Assembly (NCBI RefSeq): GCF_000348685.1
Contig: NZ_ANLA01000004.1
Location: 310,001 to 374,000, forward strand
DNA from: Xanthomarina gelatinilytica
Lineage (GTDB): Bacteria > Bacteroidota > Bacteroidia > Flavobacteriales > Flavobacteriaceae
Direction: 5' to 3'
DNA: 64,000 bases
Shown here: piece by piece, positions 43,388-52,487 of the stretch
Layout: every line of letters starts with the position of its first letter
Numbering within the stretch: the stretch's first letter is position 1
Notes under the pieces: model-generated
The model's database searches: none
What the model saw: the letters and a program-made list of their open reading frames with translations, nothing else
What the model was told of the DNA's origin: nothing
Translations under genes and position numbers: made by a program

Positions 43388-43990
43388 ATGAAAGAAAATA
43401 TCATCCCACATTCATATCAAATTTCCATTCAAGACAGGAGACAAGCCAATAAGCACAATTCTTTTTTAATGTGGTTTACAGGGCTTTCAGGTTCGGGAAA
43501 ATCCACCATAGCAAATGTTGTTGAACAAGAATTACATAAAAAAGGTATTAAAACGTACATTTTAGATGGTGACAATATACGAAAAGGAATAAATAACGAT
43601 TTGAGTTTTTCACCAGAAGATAGGACCGAAAATATAAGGAGGATTGCAGAAACAGCCAATTTAATGGTTGATGCTGGTTTGGTGGTACTTGCGGCATTTG
43701 TATCCCCTTACAAAAAAGATAGGGAGAACATTAAAAGTATCGTTAAAGATGTTAACTTTGTCGAAATATATGTAAACACCAGTCTTGAAGAGTGTGAAAA
43801 AAGGGATGTTAAAGGCCTCTATAAAAAAGCTCGGGCAGGTGAAATAAAAAACATGACAGGAATCTCTGCGCCTTATGAAGCGCCTGAGGATCCAGATGTA
43901 GAAATAAACACAGAACAAGTATCTGTAGAACAAGCCGTAAAGCAGATTATAGAATATATAACACCAAAATTAAAACTCAAAAATGAGTAA
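43388..43990 (+). CDS. cysC: Adenylyl-sulfate kinase
   Basis: A 200-residue kinase that phosphorylates APS to PAPS, the sulfate donor. The P-loop G-L-S-G-S-G-K-S-T is at 32-40, and D-G-D-N-I-R and the F-V-S-P-Y region follow as in known APS kinases. The stop overlaps the cysD start by 8 bp. It is a stand-alone kinase rather than the fused CysNC form. Confidence 0.96.
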   Translation: MKENIIPHSYQISIQDRRQANKHNSFLMWFTGLSGSGKSTIANVVEQELHKKGIKTYILDGDNIRKGINNDLSFSPEDRTENIRRIAETANLMVDAGLVVLAAFVSPYKKDRENIKSIVKDVNFVEIYVNTSLEECEKRDVKGLYKKARAGEIKNMTGISAPYEAPEDPDVEINTEQVSVEQAVKQIIEYITPKLKLKNE

Positions 43991-44888
43991 GTATTATTTA
44001 AATTATTTAGACGAATTAGAAAGCGAAGCCATTTTTATTTTGCGTGAAGTTTGGGCTCAATTTGAAAATCCTGTGATTCTGTTTTCTGGAGGAAAAGACT
44101 CGATTTTAGTAACACACTTGGCAAAAAAAGCGTTTTACCCAGCTAAAATTCCGTTTCCTTTAATGCATGTGGATACAGGTCATAATTTCCCTGAAACCAT
44201 TCAGTTTAGAGATAATATCATAAAAGAATTAGGTGTTGACCTTATTGTAGGATCTGTTCAAGAATCCATAGACGATGGACGTGTAGCTGAAGAAAAAGGA
44301 AAAAATGCCACTAGAAATGCACTACAAATAACCACACTTTTAGATGCTATTGAGGCAAATAAGGTGGATTGTGCCATAGGTGGAGGAAGACGCGATGAAG
44401 AAAAAGCCAGGGCTAAAGAACGTTTCTTTTCACATAGGGACGATTTTGGCCAATGGGATCCAAAAAATCAAAGGCCAGAGCTTTGGAATATTTTTAATGG
44501 TAAACATTTTCAAGGAGAGCACTTTAGGGCTTTCCCAATTAGTAACTGGACAGAAATGGATGTCTGGAATTACATTAAACGCGAAAACATAGCCATACCA
44601 TCATTGTATTACGCTCACGAACGCGAAGTGGTATGGAGACAGGATTCTTGGATACCAAATTCAGAGTTTTTGGTTTTAGAAGATCATGAAGAAATAGTGG
44701 TCAAGAAAGTTCGTTTTAGAACCCTTGGAGATATTACAATCACTGGAGGTATCGAATCTGATGCAGATACTTTAGAGAAAATTGCAGAAGAGGTGTCTGG
44801 AATGCGTCAAACCGAAAGAGGTAATAGGAGCGACGATAAACGTTCAGAATCTGCTATGGAAGATAGGAAGCGTCAAGGGTATTTTTAG
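43983..44888 (+). CDS. cysD: Sulfate adenylyltransferase subunit 2
   Basis: A 301-residue PP-loop ATP pyrophosphatase that adenylates sulfate to APS with CysN. The PP-loop F-S-G-G-K-D-S is at 34-40, and the G-G-R-R-D-E-E-K-A-R-A-K-E-R stretch is characteristic. The length is normal. CysN, which normally follows directly, is displaced by 762 bp because a repeat-bracketed four-helix-bundle gene lies between them. Confidence 0.96.
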   Translation: MSKYYLNYLDELESEAIFILREVWAQFENPVILFSGGKDSILVTHLAKKAFYPAKIPFPLMHVDTGHNFPETIQFRDNIIKELGVDLIVGSVQESIDDGRVAEEKGKNATRNALQITTLLDAIEANKVDCAIGGGRRDEEKARAKERFFSHRDDFGQWDPKNQRPELWNIFNGKHFQGEHFRAFPISNWTEMDVWNYIKRENIAIPSLYYAHEREVVWRQDSWIPNSEFLVLEDHEEIVVKKVRFRTLGDITITGGIESDADTLEKIAEEVSGMRQTERGNRSDDKRSESAMEDRKRQGYF

Positions 44889-44900
44889 TGATGTGGCTCT

Positions 44901-45189
44901 AGGCTGTATGCTGTACGCAGTATGCTATAAGCGACATGCTTTAACAATGTCATACTTCGACAAGCTCAGTATGACATATCGAAGTATGATAGAGAGAGAT
45001 ATAATGAATATTAATATAACAAGTAAAAGACAATCCATGTCACCCTGAGCTAGTCGAAGGGCAGGAGAGATTACAAGTGTTTTACGACGGAGAGACGTCT
45101 TTAACTTATAAAAAAATAATCTGTATGCTGTATGCCGTATGCGATATGCGATATGCGATATACCTATAGCTTACAGCCTAAACCTATAA
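44901..45189. repeat. Left flank of the four-helix-bundle gene: heptads and inverted motif pair
   Basis: Degenerate 7-bp units of the type (A/T)GC-N-(A/G)TA lie at 44901-44940 and 45121-45189. Between them is an inverted pair of the motif CTTCGAC-A/T-AGCTCAG (44948-44976 as a hairpin with TGTCATACT arms, and 45039-45064 in the opposite orientation), of a kind common between genes of Bacteroidota. No gene is seen in this 319-bp gap. Confidence 0.8.
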
Positions 45190-45207
45190 AAATAGAATTA
45201 ATTTAGA

Positions 45208-45561
45208 TTGAGAGATTTTAAAAAATATGATGTTTGGAATTTAAGCCATAAGTTTGTTTTAAAGATTTATGATGTAACTGAACGGGTTCCTGCAAAGGAA
45301 AAATATCAATTAATACCTCAAATGCAAAGAGCTGCATATTCTATTCCTTCAAATTTTAGTGAAGGTTGTGGAAGGGATTCAGATAAAGATTTCAACAGAT
45401 TTATTCAAATATGTTTAGGGTCTGCACACGAGTTAGAATATTTTATTTTACTCGCTAAAGATTTGAATTATATTTCAGAAGAAAAATATGTTACGTTGAC
45501 AGAAGGAATAAATGAAATAAAGCGAAAATTATATAAATTAAGTATAAAACTTAAAGGCTAA
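45208..45561 (+). CDS. Four-helix-bundle (S23/IVP-like) protein
   Basis: A 117-residue helical protein whose D-F-K-K-Y-D-V-W-N-L-S-H start, R-A-A-Y-S-I-P-S-N-F-S-E-G and A-H-E-L-E-Y segments are diagnostic of the four-helix-bundle family first seen in 23S rRNA intervening sequences and related to the diversity-generating-retroelement protein Avd. An in-frame stop at 45199 and no ATG leave TTG at 45208 as the start. No reverse transcriptase is nearby. The molecular role of stand-alone members is unknown. Heptad repeats bracket it on both sides. Confidence 0.88.
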   Translation: MRDFKKYDVWNLSHKFVLKIYDVTERVPAKEKYQLIPQMQRAAYSIPSNFSEGCGRDSDKDFNRFIQICLGSAHELEYFILLAKDLNYISEEKYVTLTEGINEIKRKLYKLSIKLKG

Positions 45562-45569
45562 AGTGTGAA

Positions 45570-45632
45570 AGCTATAGGCCGTAAGCCTAAAGCAAATAGC
45601 CTACAGCTTAAAGCCTAAAACCTACAGCATTA
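45570..45632. repeat. Right flank heptad array of the four-helix-bundle gene
   Basis: Nine or so degenerate 7-bp units (AGCTATA, AGCCTAA, AGCTTAA and similar) in one register begin about 9 bp after the stop codon and run to just before cysN. They belong to the same family as the left flank and as 55736-55893. Confidence 0.82.
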
Positions 45633-45650
45633 AGAAAAAATAGGAATAAC

Positions 45651-46904
45651 ATGTTAGACAACAATCAATTATTACGTTTTACAACAGCAGGAAGTGTGGA
45701 TGATGGTAAAAGTACGCTGATAGGGCGTTTGCTTTACGACTCGAAATCTATTTTTGAAGACCAATTGCAAGCTATTGAGACTACCAGCAAGAAAAAGGGT
45801 CATGAAGGTGTAGATTTGGCTTTATTTACAGATGGTCTTCGTGATGAGCGCGAACAAGGTATCACTATCGATGTAGCATATAGATATTTTACAACTCCCA
45901 AACGTAAATTTATAATTGCAGATACACCTGGACACATTCAATATACAAGAAATATGGTCACTGGAGCCTCCACGGCCAATGCCGCCATTATTTTAGTGGA
46001 TGCCAGACATGGTGTGATAGAGCAAACCAAAAGACATTCGTTTATAGCCTCCTTATTACAGATTCCTCATGTGATAGTATGTATCAATAAAATGGACTTG
46101 GTAGGTTATTCGGAAGAAGCATATACCAAGGTCATCAATCAATTTGAAGAGTTTTCATCAAAAATGTTGGTAAAAGATGTGCGTTTTATTCCTATTAGTG
46201 CCTTAAATGGGGACAATGTGGTTAACCGTTCCGAAAACATGGATTGGTATCAAGGCGCGCCATTGTTACACACGTTGGAAACCCTGCATATTAGTAGTGA
46301 TATCAATAAAGTTGATGCCCGTTTTCCAGTTCAAACCGTGTTAAGGCCCCAAAGTGAGACACATAGAGATTACAGAGGCTATGCCGGACGTGTGGCCAGT
46401 GGTATTTTTAGGGTTGGAGATGAGATTACGGTTATGCCATCTGGCTTTACAAGTAAAATAAAATCAATTAATTTATACAATAAGGAATTGGAAGAAGCCT
46501 ATGCGCCCATGTCTGTTTCCATGACTTTGGAAGACGATATAGATATTAGTAGAGGCGATATGATTGTGCGTTCTAATAATAAACCCGAAGCCATTCAGGA
46601 TATTGAAGTCATGTTATGCTGGTTAAACAATAGTCCTGCGAAACCTCGTGCAAAATATTCTATTCGTCACACCTCCAACGAACAAAAAGCCATGATCAAG
46701 GAAGTGGTTTATAAGTTTAATATTAACACGTTGGACCGTATTACTGGAGATGCAGAATTGAAAATGAATGATATTTGTAAAGTGAAAATAAGAACCACCA
46801 AGCCTCTAATGATAGATTCCTATAGAGAAAATAGAACCACAGGAAGTATCATTCTGGTGGATGATTCCACGAATGAAACGGTGGCGGCTGGGATGGTTGT
46901 TTAA
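45651..46904 (+). CDS. cysN: Sulfate adenylyltransferase subunit 1 (GTPase)
   Basis: A 417-residue EF-Tu-like GTPase that drives APS synthesis by CysD. The P-loop G-S-V-D-D-G-K-S-T is at 14-22, and D-T-P-G-H, N-K-M-D and the later beta-barrel domains are intact. The length fits CysN without a fused APS kinase, consistent with separate cysC upstream. It probably needs either read-through across the inserted four-helix-bundle gene or its own promoter. Confidence 0.96.
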   Translation: MLDNNQLLRFTTAGSVDDGKSTLIGRLLYDSKSIFEDQLQAIETTSKKKGHEGVDLALFTDGLRDEREQGITIDVAYRYFTTPKRKFIIADTPGHIQYTRNMVTGASTANAAIILVDARHGVIEQTKRHSFIASLLQIPHVIVCINKMDLVGYSEEAYTKVINQFEEFSSKMLVKDVRFIPISALNGDNVVNRSENMDWYQGAPLLHTLETLHISSDINKVDARFPVQTVLRPQSETHRDYRGYAGRVASGIFRVGDEITVMPSGFTSKIKSINLYNKELEEAYAPMSVSMTLEDDIDISRGDMIVRSNNKPEAIQDIEVMLCWLNNSPAKPRAKYSIRHTSNEQKAMIKEVVYKFNINTLDRITGDAELKMNDICKVKIRTTKPLMIDSYRENRTTGSIILVDDSTNETVAAGMVV

Positions 46905-46929
46905 ATAATAAAAGATATAGCAAAAACAT

Positions 46930-47457
46930 ATGATTAAAGCAGGAGTAATATTATTAACTTTTATGTTCTTATTTTCATGTAAAAATGACACAAAAAATGA
47001 TAATCAGGTAATTGAAAACTCTGTTGTTGAAACACCAAAAGAATTGGTTGTAAAGCTAGGTTTTAAGACCAGTGTTAAAGATGAGTTTAGAATTATGTTA
47101 AACAATATAGAGATAGATGAATTTCAAAAGAAAAATATTTTAATAAGGGAAACAGTTCCTGTATCGTCTGGTTTTGAGAGTATAGTAGCAAATTTTGGAA
47201 ATAATATATCCAATAATTTAATTATTAATTTAGGGAATAAAAATCTTAAAGAAATAGAATTAAATGGGATAGAAGTATCATATGGGGAGAAACGTGTTTT
47301 GGTAACTAATGAAAATATTAGGAAGCATTTTAACATCAATAAATTTGTCGAGTTCGATTCTATAAAAAGGGTATTTAAAACCATAAAAGTAGCTGGAAAA
47401 CATCAACCGTCATTTGTTGCTAGAAGAAGTTTAATCAACATTTTAAAAAAGGGATAA
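46930..47457 (+). CDS. Hypothetical lipoprotein in the polysaccharide locus
   Basis: A 175-residue protein with a lipoprotein signal (F-L-F-S-C, Cys17) followed by an Asn/Lys/Asp-rich tether and a beta-rich domain. No family is recognised. It lies 25 bp after cysN and 22 bp before the flippase gene on the same strand, so it is probably cotranscribed. An envelope role linked to the polymer is only an inference from position. Confidence 0.65.
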   Translation: MIKAGVILLTFMFLFSCKNDTKNDNQVIENSVVETPKELVVKLGFKTSVKDEFRIMLNNIEIDEFQKKNILIRETVPVSSGFESIVANFGNNISNNLIINLGNKNLKEIELNGIEVSYGEKRVLVTNENIRKHFNINKFVEFDSIKRVFKTIKVAGKHQPSFVARRSLINILKKG

Positions 47458-47479
47458 ATAAACTTTTGAAACTTATTAA

Positions 47480-48781
47480 GTGATTAAAAAAAGTATAGAA
47501 ACATATAATGACACAGATTATAAAGAAATCCTTACTAAAGGATTTTCTTTTTTAACCTTGCGGGTAGGTGGTTTATTGGCAGGCTATTTATTTACCTATT
47601 TAGTTGCTCGTGAGTATGGACCAAGTGTTGTAGGCTTGATATCCCTTAGTTTTACTTTGATTATGTGTTTGAGTATTTTTGGCAGATTGGGGATTGATGT
47701 TAATTTGATACCATATTTCACTCATGAAACAAATAGGCAAGATTCTGGATTGTTTTTTAAAGTGCTAATAAAAGCTATTTTACTATCATCATTTTTAGCG
47801 TTAGTCATTTTTTTATTAAAAGAGGTTATTTCAATAAACTTATTTAAAAAACCTCAACTAGAAGCCTATATGATATGGACAGCTTTAACCATACCTTTAT
47901 GGACTATTATTTTGGTTTGTGCGGGTTTGTTTAGGGCATTAAAAAAGAACACACTATTTGCATTTTTTAACAACCCAGGGAGGTTTTTAGCCACATTAAT
48001 TGTATTGCTTGTTCTTTTTATTTGTTGCAAAGACGACTTATTGCTAGCTATAAAAGCACACTTTTATGGAGTACTAATAATTGCAATTATAAGTATTTAT
48101 TTGGCACTTAAACAATTTGAAAAAATTAGTGTTTTATCGAATTCCAATTCTTGGTTATTTTTAAAAGAAGCCTATCCAATGATGTTATCGGGGGCAATAA
48201 TTGTATTTTTAGGGTGGGTAGATACTTTTGTTTTGGGCATATATGAAACAGATGAGACTATAGGGGTTTACAATGTAGCATTAAAAATTGCAACTTTAAC
48301 AAGTTTCTCACTTCAAGCCATAAATTCTATTTTAGCACCTAAAATTGCTAAATATTATAAAGAGGGGAAACATAGAGAATTTAGAAAGATTATTAAATTT
48401 GCTACTAATATTAATTTTTTAATTACCCTAATAATTATTGTTTTAATTATAGTGTTACATAAAACTTTACTGGGAATGTTTGGTCAAGAATTTTTGTCTG
48501 GTAGCTTGGTACTTTTAATACTTTGTTTAGGACAATTAATAAACTCTTTATCAGGCTCCGTAGGTGTTATTATGCAAATGACAGGTTTGCAAAAAGTATA
48601 TCAAAATATTGTATTGGTAGCTTTGATAATCAATATTATATTAAATTTCATCCTGACTCCAAGATACGGTGCTGTTGGAGCGGCTCTCGCTACAGTCATT
48701 AGTATGGCCTTTTGGAATATTTATGGTGCAGTTTACCTAAAACGAAAATTACATTTAATAAGTTATTTTAATTTGAAATGA
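47480..48781 (+). CDS. Polysaccharide flippase (Wzx-type)
   Basis: A 433-residue membrane protein with about 12-14 hydrophobic segments and the G-F-S-F-L-T-L-R-V-G-G-L start typical of the oligosaccharide flippase (MOP/PST) family. It would flip undecaprenyl-linked repeat units across the inner membrane. The start codon is GTG at 47480. The end overlaps the next gene in an ATGA arrangement. Confidence 0.88.
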   Translation: MIKKSIETYNDTDYKEILTKGFSFLTLRVGGLLAGYLFTYLVAREYGPSVVGLISLSFTLIMCLSIFGRLGIDVNLIPYFTHETNRQDSGLFFKVLIKAILLSSFLALVIFLLKEVISINLFKKPQLEAYMIWTALTIPLWTIILVCAGLFRALKKNTLFAFFNNPGRFLATLIVLLVLFICCKDDLLLAIKAHFYGVLIIAIISIYLALKQFEKISVLSNSNSWLFLKEAYPMMLSGAIIVFLGWVDTFVLGIYETDETIGVYNVALKIATLTSFSLQAINSILAPKIAKYYKEGKHREFRKIIKFATNINFLITLIIIVLIIVLHKTLLGMFGQEFLSGSLVLLILCLGQLINSLSGSVGVIMQMTGLQKVYQNIVLVALIINIILNFILTPRYGAVGAALATVISMAFWNIYGAVYLKRKLHLISYFNLK

Positions 48782-49689
48782 AAAACATTATTAAGCCAAA
48801 TTCATTTATAATAGGAGCCCAAAAATCTGCTACTACCTCTCTCTATAATTGGATATCCCAGCATCCAGATGTATGTGCCCCAAGCACATTAAAGGATTAT
48901 CCTTTTTTTTTAAGAGACAAATTTTTTAATAAAGGAATAGAATCACTTAAAAATGAATATATTGAATGTGGTTTTATTAATCAAAAGATCATAATGCAAG
49001 GGAATGTTCAGTATATGTTTGATACTAAGGCTATTAAAAGAATATTTGAGTTTGATTCAGATGCAAAATTGATTTGTGTTTTAAGAAATCCAGTTGACAG
49101 AGCTATTTCTGCACATAAGTATTTTAGTAAATTAAAAATTGAAACCCTAACTTTAAGCGAGGCAATAAAAACAGAAAATGAAAGAAGTAAAGAATCATTG
49201 CAGGCTTATTTTGATTTTACTTATAAAGCCCATGGACTTTATGCGAAACAATTAAAAGAAATTTTCAGCATATTTAATAGGGATAAGGTCTTGATTTTAT
49301 TGTATGATAATTTAAAACAATATCCAGAAGAATGTATGAAGGAGGTGTTTAACTTTCTTGAAATAGATGAAGGTTTTACTCCCGATTATCATGTTTTAAA
49401 TGCAACAGGAAAGGTAAAATATCAATTCCTTCAAAACCTATTTTTTAGTAAAAGCAAATTTAGAAAGTACTTAGTTGATAATTTGGTTGATCCTATTTTA
49501 CCTTTACATAAACGTACAAAAATAAGATGGGCTTTTAATGAATGGAATACTAAAAAGGAAGACCTTAATGATGACAGTAAAGATGATTCTTTTTTTAATG
49601 AAAGACAAGAGCTAAAAGATTATTTTTTTAATGAGATTGAAGAGCTTGAAAAATTATTGAATATAAATTTAAATGCTTGGAAACATTAA
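48778..49689 (+). CDS. Sulfotransferase family protein 2
   Basis: A 303-residue PAPS-dependent sulfotransferase. The 5'-phosphosulfate loop I-I-G-A-Q-K-S-A-T-T-S-L (11-22) and the 3'-phosphate-binding C-V-L-R-N-P-V-D-R-A-I-S-A-H segment are both clear, in the style of heparan-sulfate-type sulfotransferases. It probably sulfates a sugar of the locus polymer. The 4-bp overlap with the flippase and 13-bp overlap with the next gene place it firmly inside the operon. Confidence 0.9.
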   Translation: MKNIIKPNSFIIGAQKSATTSLYNWISQHPDVCAPSTLKDYPFFLRDKFFNKGIESLKNEYIECGFINQKIIMQGNVQYMFDTKAIKRIFEFDSDAKLICVLRNPVDRAISAHKYFSKLKIETLTLSEAIKTENERSKESLQAYFDFTYKAHGLYAKQLKEIFSIFNRDKVLILLYDNLKQYPEECMKEVFNFLEIDEGFTPDYHVLNATGKVKYQFLQNLFFSKSKFRKYLVDNLVDPILPLHKRTKIRWAFNEWNTKKEDLNDDSKDDSFFNERQELKDYFFNEIEELEKLLNINLNAWKH

Positions 49690-50939
49690 AATTAAATAAT
49701 ACAATATATAAGGTCATTAGACCTCTTTTTTTGGCTCTATGTTTTTTTAGTGTTTTTAAAGGAGTATTTGGTTGGATTTTTAGCACAAGTGTTTTTGAAT
49801 ATTTGGATGAACTGGCCTTTTTTCTAGCTATTATGGTTTTATCACCTACCTTTTTATTCAAACAAAAACTAAAATTAATTTATTTTGTTATTGCAGCATT
49901 CATCATCTATTCCATAGTTATCAGTTTGCTTTTTGGGGTTAGTGGGAACATATTAACCATTAGCTTTCAAACCTTGATAAGTATTAAGTTCTTTATTATT
50001 TTATTAGCTTTTATAGAGTTATTTAAAGATCATTATAACACTTTGAACAAGTTTTTCTTGTTTGTGATTGGTTTTGCTGTTTTAGGGGTTTTAATTCATG
50101 TGATTTTTGGAGTAAAGTTTAATCATTGGGTAGGGATATCTACCTTTGCAAGACCCAATATACGGTATGTTGGGTTTTTTACCCATCCCAACCATTTGGC
50201 GTATCTCATGATTCTTTATGTAGGGTATATTTTAAATAAGAAATATACAATAAGCCAAACTTTAAGCTTTCGTGATTTGATAAAAATTATAGGGTCTCTT
50301 ATTATCATTATTTTAACAGACTCCAGAACCGCCATGCTGGCCATAGGGATACTATTGTTTGCTTTTTATTGGAAGTTTTTTAAAAGCAATTATAAAATTG
50401 TTTTAAGCGCCATACTTATTGGGATTATTAGTGTGCTGTACTTGGTTTTTTACACAAATCTTTTAAACTCCATTATAGAAAACATACATCAAACATTAGA
50501 TCTTGCGAGTCATTATATACGAGGAAACATGATTTACCTATCAGGGCTTATATTTATAGATTATTTCCCTATAGGAACCGGAGCAGCAACCTTTGGGTCT
50601 GTACTGTCTGATGATGCCGTTTATGCTTTATACGGGCAAGCTGATCGATATTACTTTGCAAATGAGATAGGCATTTATGATAGTAATGTTGCTTCCATAG
50701 TAGGCGAATATGGATTTATTGGGATTTTTTTCTTTTTTGCAATGTTTTATTATTTAATAACCCATTTAAAAAGTTTTGAACCAGCTAAAACATTGGTAGT
50801 CCCATTATTGGTTGTTTTTTTATTTTATTTAATTACTAACCCCATGCTAACCAATAATTTATATACTATATTAACATCCATAATTTTGGTACTCTTTGTT
50901 ACTAGTCATGGCTATAAAATAAATAAAGATCTTAAATGA
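49677..50939 (+). CDS. O-antigen ligase/polymerase family membrane protein 1 (Wzy-like)
   Basis: A 420-residue membrane protein with about 10-12 hydrophobic segments. The R-Y-V-G-F-F-T-H-P-N-H-L-A segment and the D-S-R-T-A-M-L motif belong to the O-antigen ligase/Wzy polymerase group. It starts at TTG within the end of the sulfotransferase gene and overlaps the next gene by 4 bp. It is a candidate repeat-unit polymerase. Confidence 0.82.
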   Translation: METLKLNNTIYKVIRPLFLALCFFSVFKGVFGWIFSTSVFEYLDELAFFLAIMVLSPTFLFKQKLKLIYFVIAAFIIYSIVISLLFGVSGNILTISFQTLISIKFFIILLAFIELFKDHYNTLNKFFLFVIGFAVLGVLIHVIFGVKFNHWVGISTFARPNIRYVGFFTHPNHLAYLMILYVGYILNKKYTISQTLSFRDLIKIIGSLIIIILTDSRTAMLAIGILLFAFYWKFFKSNYKIVLSAILIGIISVLYLVFYTNLLNSIIENIHQTLDLASHYIRGNMIYLSGLIFIDYFPIGTGAATFGSVLSDDAVYALYGQADRYYFANEIGIYDSNVASIVGEYGFIGIFFFFAMFYYLITHLKSFEPAKTLVVPLLVVFLFYLITNPMLTNNLYTILTSIILVLFVTSHGYKINKDLK

Positions 50940-51979
50940 AAATATTACTTGTAACCAACATGTACCCTAGCAAGGAAAAGGCTTACGCAGGTATCTTTGT
51001 TAAGAATCAGTATGAGGAACTTCAAAAGCTTATAGATAATGATGATGCTATAGATATCTATTATATGAAGCGTCAATTTACATCAAAGCTAGGGTCTCTT
51101 ATAAAGTATTTAAAGGCTTTTTTAGGTTTCATTCCTTACTTGTTTAAAAAATATGATGTGGTACACCTTCATTTTTTTTATCCTTTAATTTATTTGGTTT
51201 GGATTTATAAAAAGCTATATCCATCCTGTAAGGTTGTTGTAACATTCCATGGAATTGATATTACCCAAAAAATACATGATAAAAACAAAAAGCATTTTCA
51301 AAAAATTTCTAGAGCAATAGACTATACCATTCCAGTTGGGAAAACCTTGGCAAGTATTGTTCAAGAGAAGCTCCACCTTGATATAGGTTCCATTTTACCA
51401 GTAGGTGTCAATAACAATATATTTTATGTGGAAGAAAATGTTGAAAAAAAATATGATTTTATTTTTATTGGATCTTATATTAAAAGAAAAGGTATAGACA
51501 CCGTAATTGCTGCGATTAAAAAGTTAAGTAATAGAGCAATAACATTTTGTTTTTGTGGTTCAGGGGAATATGGGGATGAACTTGAGTTACTTAGAAAAGA
51601 TTTTAATATTGTGATAAAGGAAAACCAGACTCAGAATGAATTAAGGCACCTGTTAAATCAATCTAAATTTTTCTTATTAATGTCCAGAGATGAAGGCTTT
51701 CCAACAGCCACCATAGAATCTATGTATTGTGGTATTCCTGTTATTACATCGGACATTTCTCAATTTAAAGAACAGGTAAGAGAAGATATAAATGGATTTA
51801 TAGTTGGTGTAGGAAATTCTGAAGCACTTTCAAGAATGATTAATAAGGTTCATGGAATTAACGATGAAGATTATCGAAAACTTTCTGAGGGTGCTTTAAA
51901 CTCGTTCAAAGAATTATCTTTACAAAATGTATGTAGAGAGTTGTATGGTATTTATAAAAAGTTAAACCAAAGTGCATAA
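50936..51979 (+). CDS. GT4-family glycosyltransferase
   Basis: A 347-residue GT-B-fold enzyme. The N-terminal domain contains H-L-H-F-F-Y-P and V-T-F-H-G-I-D. The C-terminal domain contains F-I-G-S-Y-I-K-R-K-G-I-D and the donor-binding E-G-F-P-T-A-T-I-E-S segment. It overlaps its neighbours by 4 bp and 8 bp. Donor and acceptor are not predictable. Confidence 0.88.
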   Translation: MKILLVTNMYPSKEKAYAGIFVKNQYEELQKLIDNDDAIDIYYMKRQFTSKLGSLIKYLKAFLGFIPYLFKKYDVVHLHFFYPLIYLVWIYKKLYPSCKVVVTFHGIDITQKIHDKNKKHFQKISRAIDYTIPVGKTLASIVQEKLHLDIGSILPVGVNNNIFYVEENVEKKYDFIFIGSYIKRKGIDTVIAAIKKLSNRAITFCFCGSGEYGDELELLRKDFNIVIKENQTQNELRHLLNQSKFFLLMSRDEGFPTATIESMYCGIPVITSDISQFKEQVREDINGFIVGVGNSEALSRMINKVHGINDEDYRKLSEGALNSFKELSLQNVCRELYGIYKKLNQSA

Positions 51980-52484
51980 ACTAAAACTGATAGTATATTA
52001 TTTTGTAATTCAGTACTTGCCTAATTCAAGAATATCAAAGTTGGGAAATGCAATACGTGTTTGGTATTTGTCCAGAGTGTTGAAAATACTCAAGGCTTCT
52101 AAAGAGACATTTATTGAAAGCAAAGTATATATAGGTAATGCCAGACAAGTAGAAATTGGAGAAGGTGTTCAAATAAACGAAAATGTATTTATACAAGGAG
52201 CCGTAATTGGTGATTATGTAATGATTGCTCCAAATGTAAGCCTTCTGGCAAACATGCATAAACATGATAGAATAGATATCCCTATGGCAAAACAAGGAAA
52301 AACTGTTGGGAATCCAGTAATTATTGAAGATGATGTTTGGTTGGGTAGGAATGTTATTGTCATGCCGGGTGTTAAAATAGAGAAAGGAAGTATTATTGCT
52401 GCTGGAGCTGTAGTTACAAAAAATATTCCTCCTTATTCAGTGTATGGTGGGGTTCCGGCCAAATTTATAAAAAACAGGATATAA
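51972..52484 (+). CDS. Hexapeptide-repeat acyltransferase
   Basis: A 170-residue left-handed beta-helix protein starting at GTG. Imperfect [I/V]-G-x-x-x-x hexapeptide turns run from about 60 to 155, with the family-typical D-D-V-W-L-G-R-N-V and late A-A-G-A-V-V-T-K-N-I-P-P-Y-S-V-Y-G-G-V-P-A-K. It resembles WbbJ/LacA-type O-acetyltransferases, suggesting that the polymer is acetylated. Confidence 0.87.
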   Translation: MHKLKLIVYYFVIQYLPNSRISKLGNAIRVWYLSRVLKILKASKETFIESKVYIGNARQVEIGEGVQINENVFIQGAVIGDYVMIAPNVSLLANMHKHDRIDIPMAKQGKTVGNPVIIEDDVWLGRNVIVMPGVKIEKGSIIAAGAVVTKNIPPYSVYGGVPAKFIKNRI

Positions 52485-52487
52485 ACT

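Noticed and set aside
44782-45048. 88-codon frame across the end of cysD
   Set aside because: It is an overlap in another frame of cysD extending into heptad and hairpin repeats.
45208-45561. Diversity-generating retroelement based on the Avd-like four-helix-bundle protein
   Set aside because: No reverse transcriptase, template repeat or variable repeat is seen nearby; the protein family alone is not sufficient.
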